Source: UTCFX2 sp002050125 (GTDB lineage Bacteria > Chloroflexota > Anaerolineae > Anaerolineales > UBA4823). From it: 64,000 nucleotides of DNA. Both the position numbers and the translations under genes were made by a program. This document shows positions 18,653 through 26,665 of this stretch, piece by piece. Within the stretch, counting starts at the first letter, position 1. Every line of letters begins with the position of its first letter. The notes below the pieces were generated by a model. That model was not told the origin of the DNA. It was given only the letters and a program-made list of their open reading frames with translations, and did not search any database. The stretch spans positions 1,984,001-2,048,000 of the forward strand of contig JAOSJQ010000001.1 in assembly GCA_027494035.1 (NCBI GenBank), given 5' to 3'.

Positions 18653-19084
18653 GTGAGTGTATTCCAGGATTCAGCTCAATTCTATGCCTGTGTCGGTGAA
18701 TTGATGGACCGGGCGAAAATAGACCCCGCGATTGGACCAAAGATCGCCAAATCGGGCATTGTGATTCAATTCCGTTACTCCGACCCCGACGCGGTCACGA
18801 CGGTTAACGGGCGCGACAAGCCCACCCAACCCGGCGCGTTTGTGGACGTCATCCACGGACCGACCGATTTAAAGCCAGACGTGACCATGTCGATGAAAGC
18901 GGATGTAGCGCACGCATTCTGGCATGGCAAGGTCAACTTGATTTCGGCGCTGGCAAAAAAGGATATTGTCGCTCAGGGACCCATTCCTAAGATCCTCAAA
19001 CTGCTCCCGGCGGTTGAACCTCTTTACCGGATATATCCAGCTCTCTTGCGCGAGAAGGGTTACGCCAATCTGGCGCTGAAGTGA
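18653..19084 (+). CDS. SCP2 sterol-binding domain protein
   Basis: The 143-residue protein matches the SCP2-type lipid-binding fold (INGRDKP-like turn, then DVTMSMKADVAHAFWHGKVN and the C-terminal KILKLLPAVEPLYRIYP). These small domains bind hydrophobic ligands such as acyl chains or isoprenoids. Start GTG at 18653 follows a strong AGGAGG (18641-18646). It is the first gene of a run with an SDR epimerase, a PlsC-like acyltransferase and a second SCP2 protein, so a lipid carrier role in that pathway is inferred. The ligand is unknown. Confidence 0.8.
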   Translation: MSVFQDSAQFYACVGELMDRAKIDPAIGPKIAKSGIVIQFRYSDPDAVTTVNGRDKPTQPGAFVDVIHGPTDLKPDVTMSMKADVAHAFWHGKVNLISALAKKDIVAQGPIPKILKLLPAVEPLYRIYPALLREKGYANLALK

Positions 19085-19097
19085 TCAGGAGGCAAGG

Positions 19098-20168
19098 ATG
19101 GCGAAGCGAACCGAAGACAAGACGATTCTAGTCACCGGGGTTGGCGGATACTGGGGGGCGCAGGTTGCCGCGCGGCTTTTATCGCAGCCGCAGCGGGGCG
19201 GCGCGGCGCAAAACCTCAGAGTTATTGGCGTCGACAATAATCCGCCGGAAATCGAAATCGAAGGTCTGGATTTCATCCAAGCCGATGTGCGCAATCCGTT
19301 ATTGATCGAGGTCCTGAAAATCGAGAACGTTCAGACGGTGTGCCATCTGGCGTTTCAAGAATCCGTGCGCGATTCGGAAGCAAACTTCGACTTGAACGTG
19401 ATGGGGACGATGAAGGTGCTGGGCGCCTGCGCCGAGACGGGGGTTAAAAAGGTGATTCTGAAAAGCAGCACCGCCATCTATGGGGCGCGCCCCACAAATC
19501 CGTCTTACCTCACCGAGAAGCATCCCCTGCAGGGGAGTCAATCTTACGCCTACAACCGGCATATGCTGGAAATCGAGGCGTTCTGTAATGGCTTTCGCCG
19601 CCAGGTGCCTCAGATTGAAATGACCGTGCTGCGATTTCCGAGCATCATTGGGCCGAAATGCGATACGCCTTTGACGCGTTTCTTAAAGCCGCCGTTTGTG
19701 CCCGTTTTACTGGGTTTTGACCCGTTGATGCAGATCATCCACGAAAAGGATGTTGTCGACGCGCTGCTCCACGCGCTGAGACAGGACGTTCCGGGGGTTT
19801 TCAATGTGGCTGCCGACGGGGTTTTACTGCTCAGCCGGCTGTGCCGGCTAGCCGCCAAAGTGCCGGTCCCCGTGGTGCATTTGTTTGCCTACTGGGGTAT
19901 CGGCGTGACCAAGACTCTGGGCGCTTCAAACGCCAGACCCTGGCCCATCGAACCGGATTATCTGCGCTATGGCTGGCTGGCTGATTTGACAAACATGCGC
20001 GAAAAGCTGGGTTTCAGAGCGGTTTACACCGCCGAGGAAGCGCTGCGGGAATTTGCCGGGAAACAACGCCTGCGCCGGTACCTCCCCGAATCGAGGTCTT
20101 TGGCTTACGATGAAGAGCGGCTGCGAGACACGCTCGAACGCCGCAAAAGGATGCGGGAAACACGGTGA
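19098..20168 (+). CDS. NAD-dependent epimerase/dehydratase (extended SDR)
   Basis: The 356-residue protein starts with an SDR Rossmann fold (VTGVGGYWGAQVAARLL, a GxxGxxG motif) and continues with ADVRNPLL and the active-site-like SSTAIYGARP. The usual YxxxK pair is altered: the segment SQSYAYNRHMLEIE has tyrosine but arginine or histidine where lysine is expected. The start has AGGAGG upstream. It is paired with an acyltransferase 44 bp downstream; the same pairing of SDR and acyltransferase is known in Actinobacteria. The substrate may be a sugar-nucleotide or a lipid-linked compound. The altered motif means catalytic activity should not be assumed. Confidence 0.75.
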   Translation: MAKRTEDKTILVTGVGGYWGAQVAARLLSQPQRGGAAQNLRVIGVDNNPPEIEIEGLDFIQADVRNPLLIEVLKIENVQTVCHLAFQESVRDSEANFDLNVMGTMKVLGACAETGVKKVILKSSTAIYGARPTNPSYLTEKHPLQGSQSYAYNRHMLEIEAFCNGFRRQVPQIEMTVLRFPSIIGPKCDTPLTRFLKPPFVPVLLGFDPLMQIIHEKDVVDALLHALRQDVPGVFNVAADGVLLLSRLCRLAAKVPVPVVHLFAYWGIGVTKTLGASNARPWPIEPDYLRYGWLADLTNMREKLGFRAVYTAEEALREFAGKQRLRRYLPESRSLAYDEERLRDTLERRKRMRETR

Positions 20169-20212
20169 GCGCCGGTTGAAGGGTTGCTTGCGCGCACATA
20201 AAGGAGCGGTTC

Positions 20213-21409
20213 ATGACCGATGAAAACGATCAGCTAGCAGATGATTTTATTGAAGCGTCCGACCTTGCAATCTCGGATGTGTCATCACAGACGAACGCTG
20301 GCGGAAACCTGCCAGCCGGTTCGCCTTCCGAGATCGAAAACGCCTCCGACCAGCGAGACATCATCGATGAGCTAGATGAATTGATCGAACGGGTTAAGCG
20401 GGTTCACCCGGATTATTCTCCGCCGCCCTTTTCTCCAACCAGCCTGATCGATTTCATTCGGGAAAACCTCAACAAGTTTTCACCCGCAGCTGCCGTGGGG
20501 ATATTGACGCAGTTGCGCTCGACCATCCGCGAAGACTTGCTGGATGTGGACACCTGGAAGGGCATCTGGTACGTCCTCAACTATTCGCTGCAATACCAGC
20601 AGGATTTCCTGATGCGGCGTATGCGCGGCGATTATGAGACAGATGAATGGGGGCTTGACCAGGAATTCTTGCAGATCATCGAACCGTTTCTCGGCTTTAT
20701 GTATCGCACCTACTGGCGGGTCGAAACCACCGGGCTGGAGAATGTTCCCGATGAAGGCAAAGCGCTGTTGGTCTGCAACCACTCGGGTCAACTTCCCTGG
20801 GATGGCACCATGGTCGGCGAATCGATCTACACCGAGCACCCCTCACAGCGGATCGTGCGCTCGCTTTACGCCTCCTGGTTTCCAACGCTGCCTTTTTTCT
20901 CGATGACCCTGACCAAGCTGGGGCAGGTGCTGGCAAACGAGGAAAACGGGATCCGGCTGCTGGAACAGGGTCACCTCGTGGCAGTCTTCCCGGAAGGATA
21001 TAAAGGGGTGGGGAAGCTTTTTAAAGACCGGTATAAGCTCGCACGCTTTGGGCGGGGCGGATTTGTGCGCATGGCGCTCAGGACGGGCGCGCCGATGATC
21101 CCCGTTGCGGTTGTGGGCGCCGAAGAAACCTACATCTCGCTCACAAAATCAGACCTGATTGCCCGCCTGATCGGCTTTCCATACTTCCCCATTACGCCCA
21201 CCTGGCCCTGGCTTGGTCCGCTTGGATTTGTTCCGCTCCCAACGAAATGGTACATCGACTATGGCGAGCCGATCCCGACTGATCAATACGATCCCGAAGC
21301 CGCGAACAACTTGATGTTAGTTTCCCAGCTTTCCGATCAAATCCGGAACATCGTCCAGACCATGATTTATGACCGGCTTGAAAAACGCCGCTCGGTGATC
21401 CTCGGATAG
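20213..21409 (+). CDS. PlsC-like lysophospholipid acyltransferase
   Basis: The 398-residue protein has an acidic N-terminal 120-residue extension, then an acyltransferase domain. The catalytic histidine is in CNHSGQLPWDG; the spacing to aspartate (H-x6-D) is longer than the classical H-x4-D and is typical of a divergent subgroup. The substrate-binding VFPEGYKG motif follows, and then FGRGGFVRMAL and PMIPVAVVGAEE. It would add an acyl chain to a lysolipid or related alcohol at the cytoplasmic membrane face. The start at 20213 follows AAAGGAGCGG. Together with the neighbouring SDR it suggests a dedicated lipid modification. Confidence 0.85.
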   Translation: MTDENDQLADDFIEASDLAISDVSSQTNAGGNLPAGSPSEIENASDQRDIIDELDELIERVKRVHPDYSPPPFSPTSLIDFIRENLNKFSPAAAVGILTQLRSTIREDLLDVDTWKGIWYVLNYSLQYQQDFLMRRMRGDYETDEWGLDQEFLQIIEPFLGFMYRTYWRVETTGLENVPDEGKALLVCNHSGQLPWDGTMVGESIYTEHPSQRIVRSLYASWFPTLPFFSMTLTKLGQVLANEENGIRLLEQGHLVAVFPEGYKGVGKLFKDRYKLARFGRGGFVRMALRTGAPMIPVAVVGAEETYISLTKSDLIARLIGFPYFPITPTWPWLGPLGFVPLPTKWYIDYGEPIPTDQYDPEAANNLMLVSQLSDQIRNIVQTMIYDRLEKRRSVILG

Positions 21410-21431
21410 GTTCAGCGAAAATTTCGTCAAG

Positions 21432-21836
21432 ATGATATACCGCGATACTGACCAGCTCAACCGCATCCTGAACCAGCTATTCGGTCAGATCGCCCAAGAC
21501 CGTCAGGCGGTGGCGAAAGTCGCGCAGGCGCGCCTGGTTATCCGTTTCCGCTTCAGCCAACCTGCGTCTGAGGCCACGATCAACGGGCGCAAGTCGCCGC
21601 CGGAGGTCATATTCGGGAGAGATTCTGTTCGGGAGGACCTGGAAATCGACCTGTTGGCAGACAGCTTCCACCAGGTCATGATGGGCGAGCTGCCGCTGGG
21701 GAAGGCTTATGGGAGCAAGAAAATTCAGGTGCGCGGACCGATCTGGAAGTCTTTCGTCTTGGCAGACCTCTTCCACAGTGGACAACGGATCTACCCGGCT
21801 ATTTGGGGGGATTTTCAAGCAGGCCGAATCGTGTAG
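21432..21836 (+). CDS. Second SCP2-like protein
   Basis: The 134-residue protein resembles the SCP2 protein at 18.7 kb: LVIRFRFSQPASEATINGRK against IVIQFRYSDPDAVTTVNGRD, and RIYPAIWGDF at the end against RIYPALLREK. The middle region is shorter and less conserved. It sits 22 bases after the acyltransferase, closing the cluster. A role as lipid carrier or as a non-catalytic partner of the acyltransferase is possible. Homology to the first SCP2 gene is visible directly; function is inferred. Confidence 0.65.
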   Translation: MIYRDTDQLNRILNQLFGQIAQDRQAVAKVAQARLVIRFRFSQPASEATINGRKSPPEVIFGRDSVREDLEIDLLADSFHQVMMGELPLGKAYGSKKIQVRGPIWKSFVLADLFHSGQRIYPAIWGDFQAGRIV

Positions 21837-21883
21837 AGGCAGCGCTGGGTTTAGGGTTTATCATAACGGTTCGCTCACGGATA

Positions 21884-23143
21884 CTACCTGAAGTCCAGCT
21901 TTTCAAGCGCCATCTCTAAGTCATCCAGCGTGCTGCTCAGCCGGTGGATCGGTTTATCGTGCTGGCGCATTTTTTCTTCCAGGGCGGTCGCTTCGAGGAT
22001 GCGGCGCACCACGCGCGGGTCATGCCGGGACTGGGCGATCTGTTCCAGTTCTTCGATCACCAGCCGGCGGCTGATCGGAATGTTGTGCCGGGCGAGCGTT
22101 TCTTTATAGAACGGATAATCTTCAGCCATTTTAAGCGTGACCGTCTCAAACCCGTGCTGCGCCACCGCTAGGCGCGCCGAATATTTCATGATGTTGTATG
22201 AAAACATATAGAAATCTTCCTGGCTTGGTTCGATCAGGATGACATCCACGTCTGGATAGGCGCGTTTGATTTGCTTGATGTGATATTGCAGCCCGGCATG
22301 AAGCATGATGCGAAAAGTCTGGCTGGCAATCGATTGGATCCCCTGGTTGGTGAGCGATGGTCTGTTGTTGGAAGCCGGGTCGACTTCAGCGTTTGGATGA
22401 TGATCGAAGGGCACCAACGGATTAATACAAACGATCAAACGCGCGCCATGTTCAATTGCCAGGTCGATGCTGGCGTTGCCTCTGGCGCCGCCATCGATAT
22501 ATTCCTGGTCGCCAATCCGCATCGGTTTATAAATCAGCGGAAAGGCGGCAGACGCCGCAACCGCCTGCGATATCGTCGATTCTAGATAGCCCGTCCCGAA
22601 GATTTCTCGCCTTCCATCGTCCAGCGCAGTCGCGCTGATAAACAGCTTTTTATCCAACGCGGTAAACTGGTTGGGGAGGTTCAACTGACGCAGCCCCTCG
22701 CGGACAAACATCTCCAGCCCACGGCTGTCATATAAACCAGCCGGCAGCGCCTCGGTCAGCGACCAGAGCAGGTCCACCAGCGTCATATCGCCGATGTGAA
22801 TCAGGTAATCGATCCAGGCTGTCAGCAATTTTGCCGGCAGACGAATGCCCCAGCGCGCGTAATCGAACCAGTTCAGCTTGAAGACCTGCCCGCGATCGAC
22901 GTGCTTCACGCGCGGATGGCGACCATCGATAACTTGATACATGGTTTCGGGGCTGACGCCGTTCGCCAGGAACGCCGCGATCAATGCGCCGGCGCTGGTG
23001 CCGACATAGATGTCAAAGTCGTTGATGGTCCGATCGAGCAGCAGGTCATTGATCGCCCGCAGCGCGCCGATTTCATACACTGCTCCGGTCAATCCCCCGC
23101 CCGCCAGAACGAGCGCCGTTTTCGACGATTGTTTTCTCACCAC
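21884..23143 (-). CDS. Patatin-like phospholipase
   Basis: The protein of about 419 residues has the patatin lipase core: oxyanion loop ALVLAGGGLTGAVYE, the nucleophile elbow GTSAG (Ser50) and the dyad aspartate in DGGARG. It would hydrolyse acyl esters of phospholipids or other lipids. An upstream ATG at 23212 would lie inside the -10 box (23213-23218), so the start is placed at GTG 23143, with GGAG six bases upstream. It is divergent from a second patatin gene. The C-terminal 150 residues are helical and without a recognised domain. Confidence 0.85.
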   Translation of the reverse strand: MVRKQSSKTALVLAGGGLTGAVYEIGALRAINDLLLDRTINDFDIYVGTSAGALIAAFLANGVSPETMYQVIDGRHPRVKHVDRGQVFKLNWFDYARWGIRLPAKLLTAWIDYLIHIGDMTLVDLLWSLTEALPAGLYDSRGLEMFVREGLRQLNLPNQFTALDKKLFISATALDDGRREIFGTGYLESTISQAVAASAAFPLIYKPMRIGDQEYIDGGARGNASIDLAIEHGARLIVCINPLVPFDHHPNAEVDPASNNRPSLTNQGIQSIASQTFRIMLHAGLQYHIKQIKRAYPDVDVILIEPSQEDFYMFSYNIMKYSARLAVAQHGFETVTLKMAEDYPFYKETLARHNIPISRRLVIEELEQIAQSRHDPRVVRRILEATALEEKMRQHDKPIHRLSSTLDDLEMALEKLDFR

Positions 23144-23212
23144 TACAGGCTCCACAGACCAAAAGATATAAAACAGATCACGTAACTGGTACGAATGGAC
23201 AGGATAGCTCAC

Positions 23213-23241
23213 AATATAGCATTGGGAGAGATGACTGTCAA
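23213..23241 (-). promoter_or_regulatory. Promoter of the leftward patatin gene
   Basis: On the minus strand TTGACA (23241-23236), 17 bp and TATATT (23218-23213) form a near-consensus promoter. The position rules out start codons upstream of about 23205 for the leftward gene. Confidence 0.8.
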
Positions 23242-23269
23242 TGTCTCGGACAACCCTACATTACGAGGT

Positions 23270-23275
23270 TATAAT
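23270..23275 (+). promoter_or_regulatory. -10 box of the rightward patatin gene
   Basis: A perfect TATAAT lies 17 bp downstream of CGGACA (23247-23252), which matches the -35 box at its last four bases. Only nine bases separate it from the candidate ATG at 23285, so the transcript may be leaderless. Confidence 0.5.
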
Positions 23276-23284
23276 CGTTATGAA

Positions 23285-24151
23285 ATGGACTTTGCTACGC
23301 CTCTCCTCGAAATCCGGAACAAAGAAAAGCCTCGCCCACCTCAGAAGAGCGTGGGTCTTGCGTTGGGCGGCGGCGTTGTGCGTGGACTGGCGCATATCGG
23401 CGTGATTACCGTTTTAGAGGAAGCCGGGATTGAAGTGGACTATGTTGCTGGAACCAGCGCCGGTTCGATTATCGCCGTGCTGTATTCAGCCGGAATCAAC
23501 GCCAACGAACTGCGCGAGTTCGCATTGAACTTTCATTGGTGGCAAATTGCCCGTCCGGTCTGGCCCCGACGTGGGTTGGTTTCTTTCGATCGCCTGGCGC
23601 ATTTCCTGCGGGATCGCATCGGGGATATCGAGTTCAAAGATCTTAAAATTCCCTGTTCGGTGGTTGCTTCGGATATTGAAACAGGCGAACGCGTGACCAT
23701 TCGTTCAGGTCCGGTGATCCCAGCGATCCAAGCCAGTTGCTCGGTCCCGGGTCTTGTCGAACCCGTCGAGCTGTACGGTCGCCGCCTGTGCGACGGCGGC
23801 GTTACCGACATGCTGCCTGTATCTGCGCTGCGCGAGATGGGCGCCGGTTTTACGATTGGGGTCGATATTTTTACTTTCAAATTGCGGCGCTATCTGGGTC
23901 CGTTGGGTTATCTATGGGCTGCGCTGGAGATCTTGCTGGAACGCGCCGGCGGCGGGTTGGATTATGCCGATTGCGTCATCGCGCCGGACCTGCAAGGCGA
24001 GACATATATCAATTTTCAGAAGCGGAACCGTTTGTTCGAACTGGGGCGCCTCGCCACTTTACAGAAATTGGAGTGCATCAGAGACGAAATCGGGCAAGAG
24101 GGGGTACACCAACTCACTCAACCGGCAGACGCTGTCCGCATCCGCGGATAG
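23285..24151 (+). CDS. Patatin-like phospholipase, RssA/NTE type
   Basis: This protein of about 288 residues carries GLALGGGVVRGLAHIGV (oxyanion hole), the nucleophile elbow GTSAG (Ser58) and the catalytic aspartate in LCDGGVTDMLP. It is closer to the short bacterial RssA-type patatins than its divergent neighbour is. An ATG at 23195 would extend it by 30 residues but lies upstream of the -10 box, so 23285 is preferred; GTG near 23350 is a further alternative. It overlaps no gene and is followed by a phosphoesterase 19 bases later. Substrate unknown. Confidence 0.82.
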   Translation: MDFATPLLEIRNKEKPRPPQKSVGLALGGGVVRGLAHIGVITVLEEAGIEVDYVAGTSAGSIIAVLYSAGINANELREFALNFHWWQIARPVWPRRGLVSFDRLAHFLRDRIGDIEFKDLKIPCSVVASDIETGERVTIRSGPVIPAIQASCSVPGLVEPVELYGRRLCDGGVTDMLPVSALREMGAGFTIGVDIFTFKLRRYLGPLGYLWAALEILLERAGGGLDYADCVIAPDLQGETYINFQKRNRLFELGRLATLQKLECIRDEIGQEGVHQLTQPADAVRIRG

Positions 24152-24170
24152 GAGCAAAAAACCACAGCCG

Positions 24171-24806
24171 ATGAAGGTTTTATCCCTGAGCGACACCGAA
24201 CTGCCTTTTATTTACAGTCCTCAAGTAAGGAATCGTTTCAAGGGAACTGACTTGATCCTGGGCTGCGGCGACCTGCCGTATTACTATCTCGAATATGTTT
24301 ATGACGCTCTCGGCAGCCCGCTCTTTTTTGTGCGTGGAAATCACGACAAGGAGATCGAGTACACCATAGAAGGACAACGAACTTACCCGCATGGCGGCGT
24401 TGATCTGCACCGCAGAACCGCAATCGCTAAGGGGTTGATCCTGGCAGGCATCGAAGGCAGCGTCAAATACCGGAATGGTCCGTATCAATACACACAGTCC
24501 GAGATGTGGTTTCATGTCCTGCGCCTGGTCCCAGCATTCTTGTATTATCGCCTGAGATTTGGGCGCTTTGTGGACCTGATGATCACTCACGCCCCGCCGG
24601 CGGGGATTCACGATAGGGATGATCTGCCGCACCATGGGATTCGGGCTTTCCGCTGGTTAATTGACGTCTTCCATCCGGCTTATTTTATTCACGGGCACAT
24701 CCATGTTCATCGACCGGATATCGATACAGAAACAATCATCGGAAGCACACGGGTGATTAACACTTATGGCTACCGCGAAATTATGGTCGAGCTTCGAAAA
24801 GACTGA
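24171..24806 (+). CDS. Calcineurin-like metallophosphoesterase
   Basis: The 211-residue protein has most of the metallophosphoesterase blocks: CGDLPYYYLEY (GD), VRGNHDKE (GNHD), ITHAPPAG and HGHIHVHRP (GHxH). The first block, normally DxH, reads LSDTELPF and so lacks the histidine; only the aspartate is kept. A subgroup with this change exists in several phyla. It would hydrolyse phosphomono- or diesters with a dinuclear metal centre. It is 19 bases after the patatin gene, suggesting a shared role in lipid turnover, for example head-group removal. The substrate is not readable. Confidence 0.8.
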   Translation: MKVLSLSDTELPFIYSPQVRNRFKGTDLILGCGDLPYYYLEYVYDALGSPLFFVRGNHDKEIEYTIEGQRTYPHGGVDLHRRTAIAKGLILAGIEGSVKYRNGPYQYTQSEMWFHVLRLVPAFLYYRLRFGRFVDLMITHAPPAGIHDRDDLPHHGIRAFRWLIDVFHPAYFIHGHIHVHRPDIDTETIIGSTRVINTYGYREIMVELRKD

Positions 24807-24817
24807 ACGATATTTAT

Positions 24818-26548
24818 TCAGCGGCAGATCAAAGTGGGGACTTTTGAGACCTGCAGAATAGAATCTACGGCGCTGCCTAGAACCACCTCGAGCACCGGTT
24901 GCAGCCCGTATCCCCCCATAATGATGAAGTCTGCGCCAACTTGGTTAACGGTTTCCATCAGAACCTCGGCGGGTTGTCCCTTTTCAAGAATAAAGGCGGG
25001 TTTTAAATCATGCCGGTCTAAATATCCTCGAGCATGTTTCAGCGCCTCTTTACTTGTCCCTTGCACGTCTTCAACCACCAGGACATGCAGCTCGGTCTGC
25101 CACTTTTGAGCCAGGTAGGCGGCTACGAATAAAGCCTCGTGAGCCTTGGGGCTGTCGTCGTAAGCCAGGACAGCGCGCCTGAGTTCGGATACGGTTTGAG
25201 GGGTTGCCATCACCGGGCGCGGGCAGCGGGAGAGCAGGTTGCGGAAACCTGAACTCAAGCGCTCGATGGACAGATTTCCGGGCGGATAGGAGAGGTTCAC
25301 GACCACCAGATCGGTTGCGGGGGCTCGCCGACAGGTTTGTTCCACAATATCGCCCGCGCTAAACACCAACTGCCCCTTGACGCCGGCTTCGGTACAGCGC
25401 CGGTTGAATTCGTTCTCGAATTCTGTCTGATTAAACTCTGGAGGAATTTCGGCTGGCAGGACATGCAGACCGTGAATTTCTGCCGATTCGCGTTGGGCGA
25501 TCTGGATTGCCTGTTCAAGCGCACACCAGCCATCCGGTTTGCCATTAACGGGCACTAAAAGGTCGAGGAAGAGCCGCTCATCATTGCGCTGAATAAGCTG
25601 CCCCCGCCACTTTCCTGGTGGAGGACCGCTTTCCAGTTCATCTGGAATCACCAGGTCATGCAATTTTCCGCCCAAGCGGCTGATCCAATTCGTTTTTTGA
25701 TCTTCCAAGAGATGCTCGAGGATAAACTCTGTCCGAACCGAGAAGCCCAGCTCGGCTTCTAGTTCTGCGCGGTGATCTGCAATCCAGATGTATAGATCGG
25801 TTTCGGTGCGGTTGGGGAAGTCTCTCAGCATCCCTCTTTCACGCGTCATCTCCACGATGGGCAAGTAGATATGATCGTACCAATGGGTGACCGCTTCATC
25901 GTAGGGGATGTATCTTTGGAAGTCGATGCCTAAAAAATAGCGATGGACATCAATGTGTTCCAGCAAGATCGGATATTTCCCCGGCACAGTGGCGCTGAGG
26001 TCCGCTTTGGGACGCAATTGATCCAGGTGGGTTTGCTCCAGGAACTGGTCGTATTCGGCTTTCAAAATCAGTTCGTCGGGCGTGATGTCCGGCGTCAGTA
26101 GCACCCGGGTGCGCACCTCGGTGACATAAGCCTGGATGTATTCTGCACCCATTTGGCGGGCGACCGATACGCGATGATTGCCGTCCTGGACGAAATACAC
26201 TTCGCCGATCTTATAGACCTCGATCGGCGGTAAGCCAGCCAACCCTGAAGCTGCCAGGTGGATGCGCGCCCAGCGATCTTGCTGGACATCATGGCGCGGC
26301 AGGAAATCGCGGGTAAAATCCGTGTACCTTCCGACGCTGCCGACGATGGCATCCAGCGGGATGTCTTGTACGCCGCGGCGCTCTAATCCACCCTGGACTT
26401 TCAATAATTCTCGGACTTTATTGTAAGAGAGCAGTTGGTTCGATTCGCCGGTCAGGCGGGAGAGCAGCCCTTGCAAACTTGCCTGATTGCGGGCGCGCCG
26501 AAAATCCTCGACTGCTTCAACATAGTTTCTAGATGATTTTCTTGCCAC
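24818..26548 (-). CDS. ParB-like domain fused to universal stress protein domains
   Basis: This 576-residue protein has an N-terminal ParB/sulfiredoxin-like domain: LDAIVGSVGRYTDF, then VYFVQDGNHRVSVARQMG (about 118-135) as in DUF4032-type and ParB-N proteins. The C-terminal half contains one or two universal-stress domains. The last is clear, with VLAYDDSPKAHEAL at its start and IIMGGYGLQPVLEVVLGS near its end, an ATP-binding G-x2-G-x9-G type site. USP domains sense nucleotides; ParB-N folds bind CTP, nucleic acid or act in redox. The fused combination suggests a nucleotide-dependent switch. No membrane segment. It is convergent with the phosphoesterase. Confidence 0.7.
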   Translation of the reverse strand: MARKSSRNYVEAVEDFRRARNQASLQGLLSRLTGESNQLLSYNKVRELLKVQGGLERRGVQDIPLDAIVGSVGRYTDFTRDFLPRHDVQQDRWARIHLAASGLAGLPPIEVYKIGEVYFVQDGNHRVSVARQMGAEYIQAYVTEVRTRVLLTPDITPDELILKAEYDQFLEQTHLDQLRPKADLSATVPGKYPILLEHIDVHRYFLGIDFQRYIPYDEAVTHWYDHIYLPIVEMTRERGMLRDFPNRTETDLYIWIADHRAELEAELGFSVRTEFILEHLLEDQKTNWISRLGGKLHDLVIPDELESGPPPGKWRGQLIQRNDERLFLDLLVPVNGKPDGWCALEQAIQIAQRESAEIHGLHVLPAEIPPEFNQTEFENEFNRRCTEAGVKGQLVFSAGDIVEQTCRRAPATDLVVVNLSYPPGNLSIERLSSGFRNLLSRCPRPVMATPQTVSELRRAVLAYDDSPKAHEALFVAAYLAQKWQTELHVLVVEDVQGTSKEALKHARGYLDRHDLKPAFILEKGQPAEVLMETVNQVGADFIIMGGYGLQPVLEVVLGSAVDSILQVSKVPTLICR

Positions 26549-26665
26549 GGATCAATTTTACTCTTTTCTAAAGGCTGAGGAAAAGGAATGTTGTCCAGCC
26601 ATGATACAATCAGAAGGATCAATGTAATCCCGGATACCGTTCCCGTAAGGTCAGGAGGTAACTCA

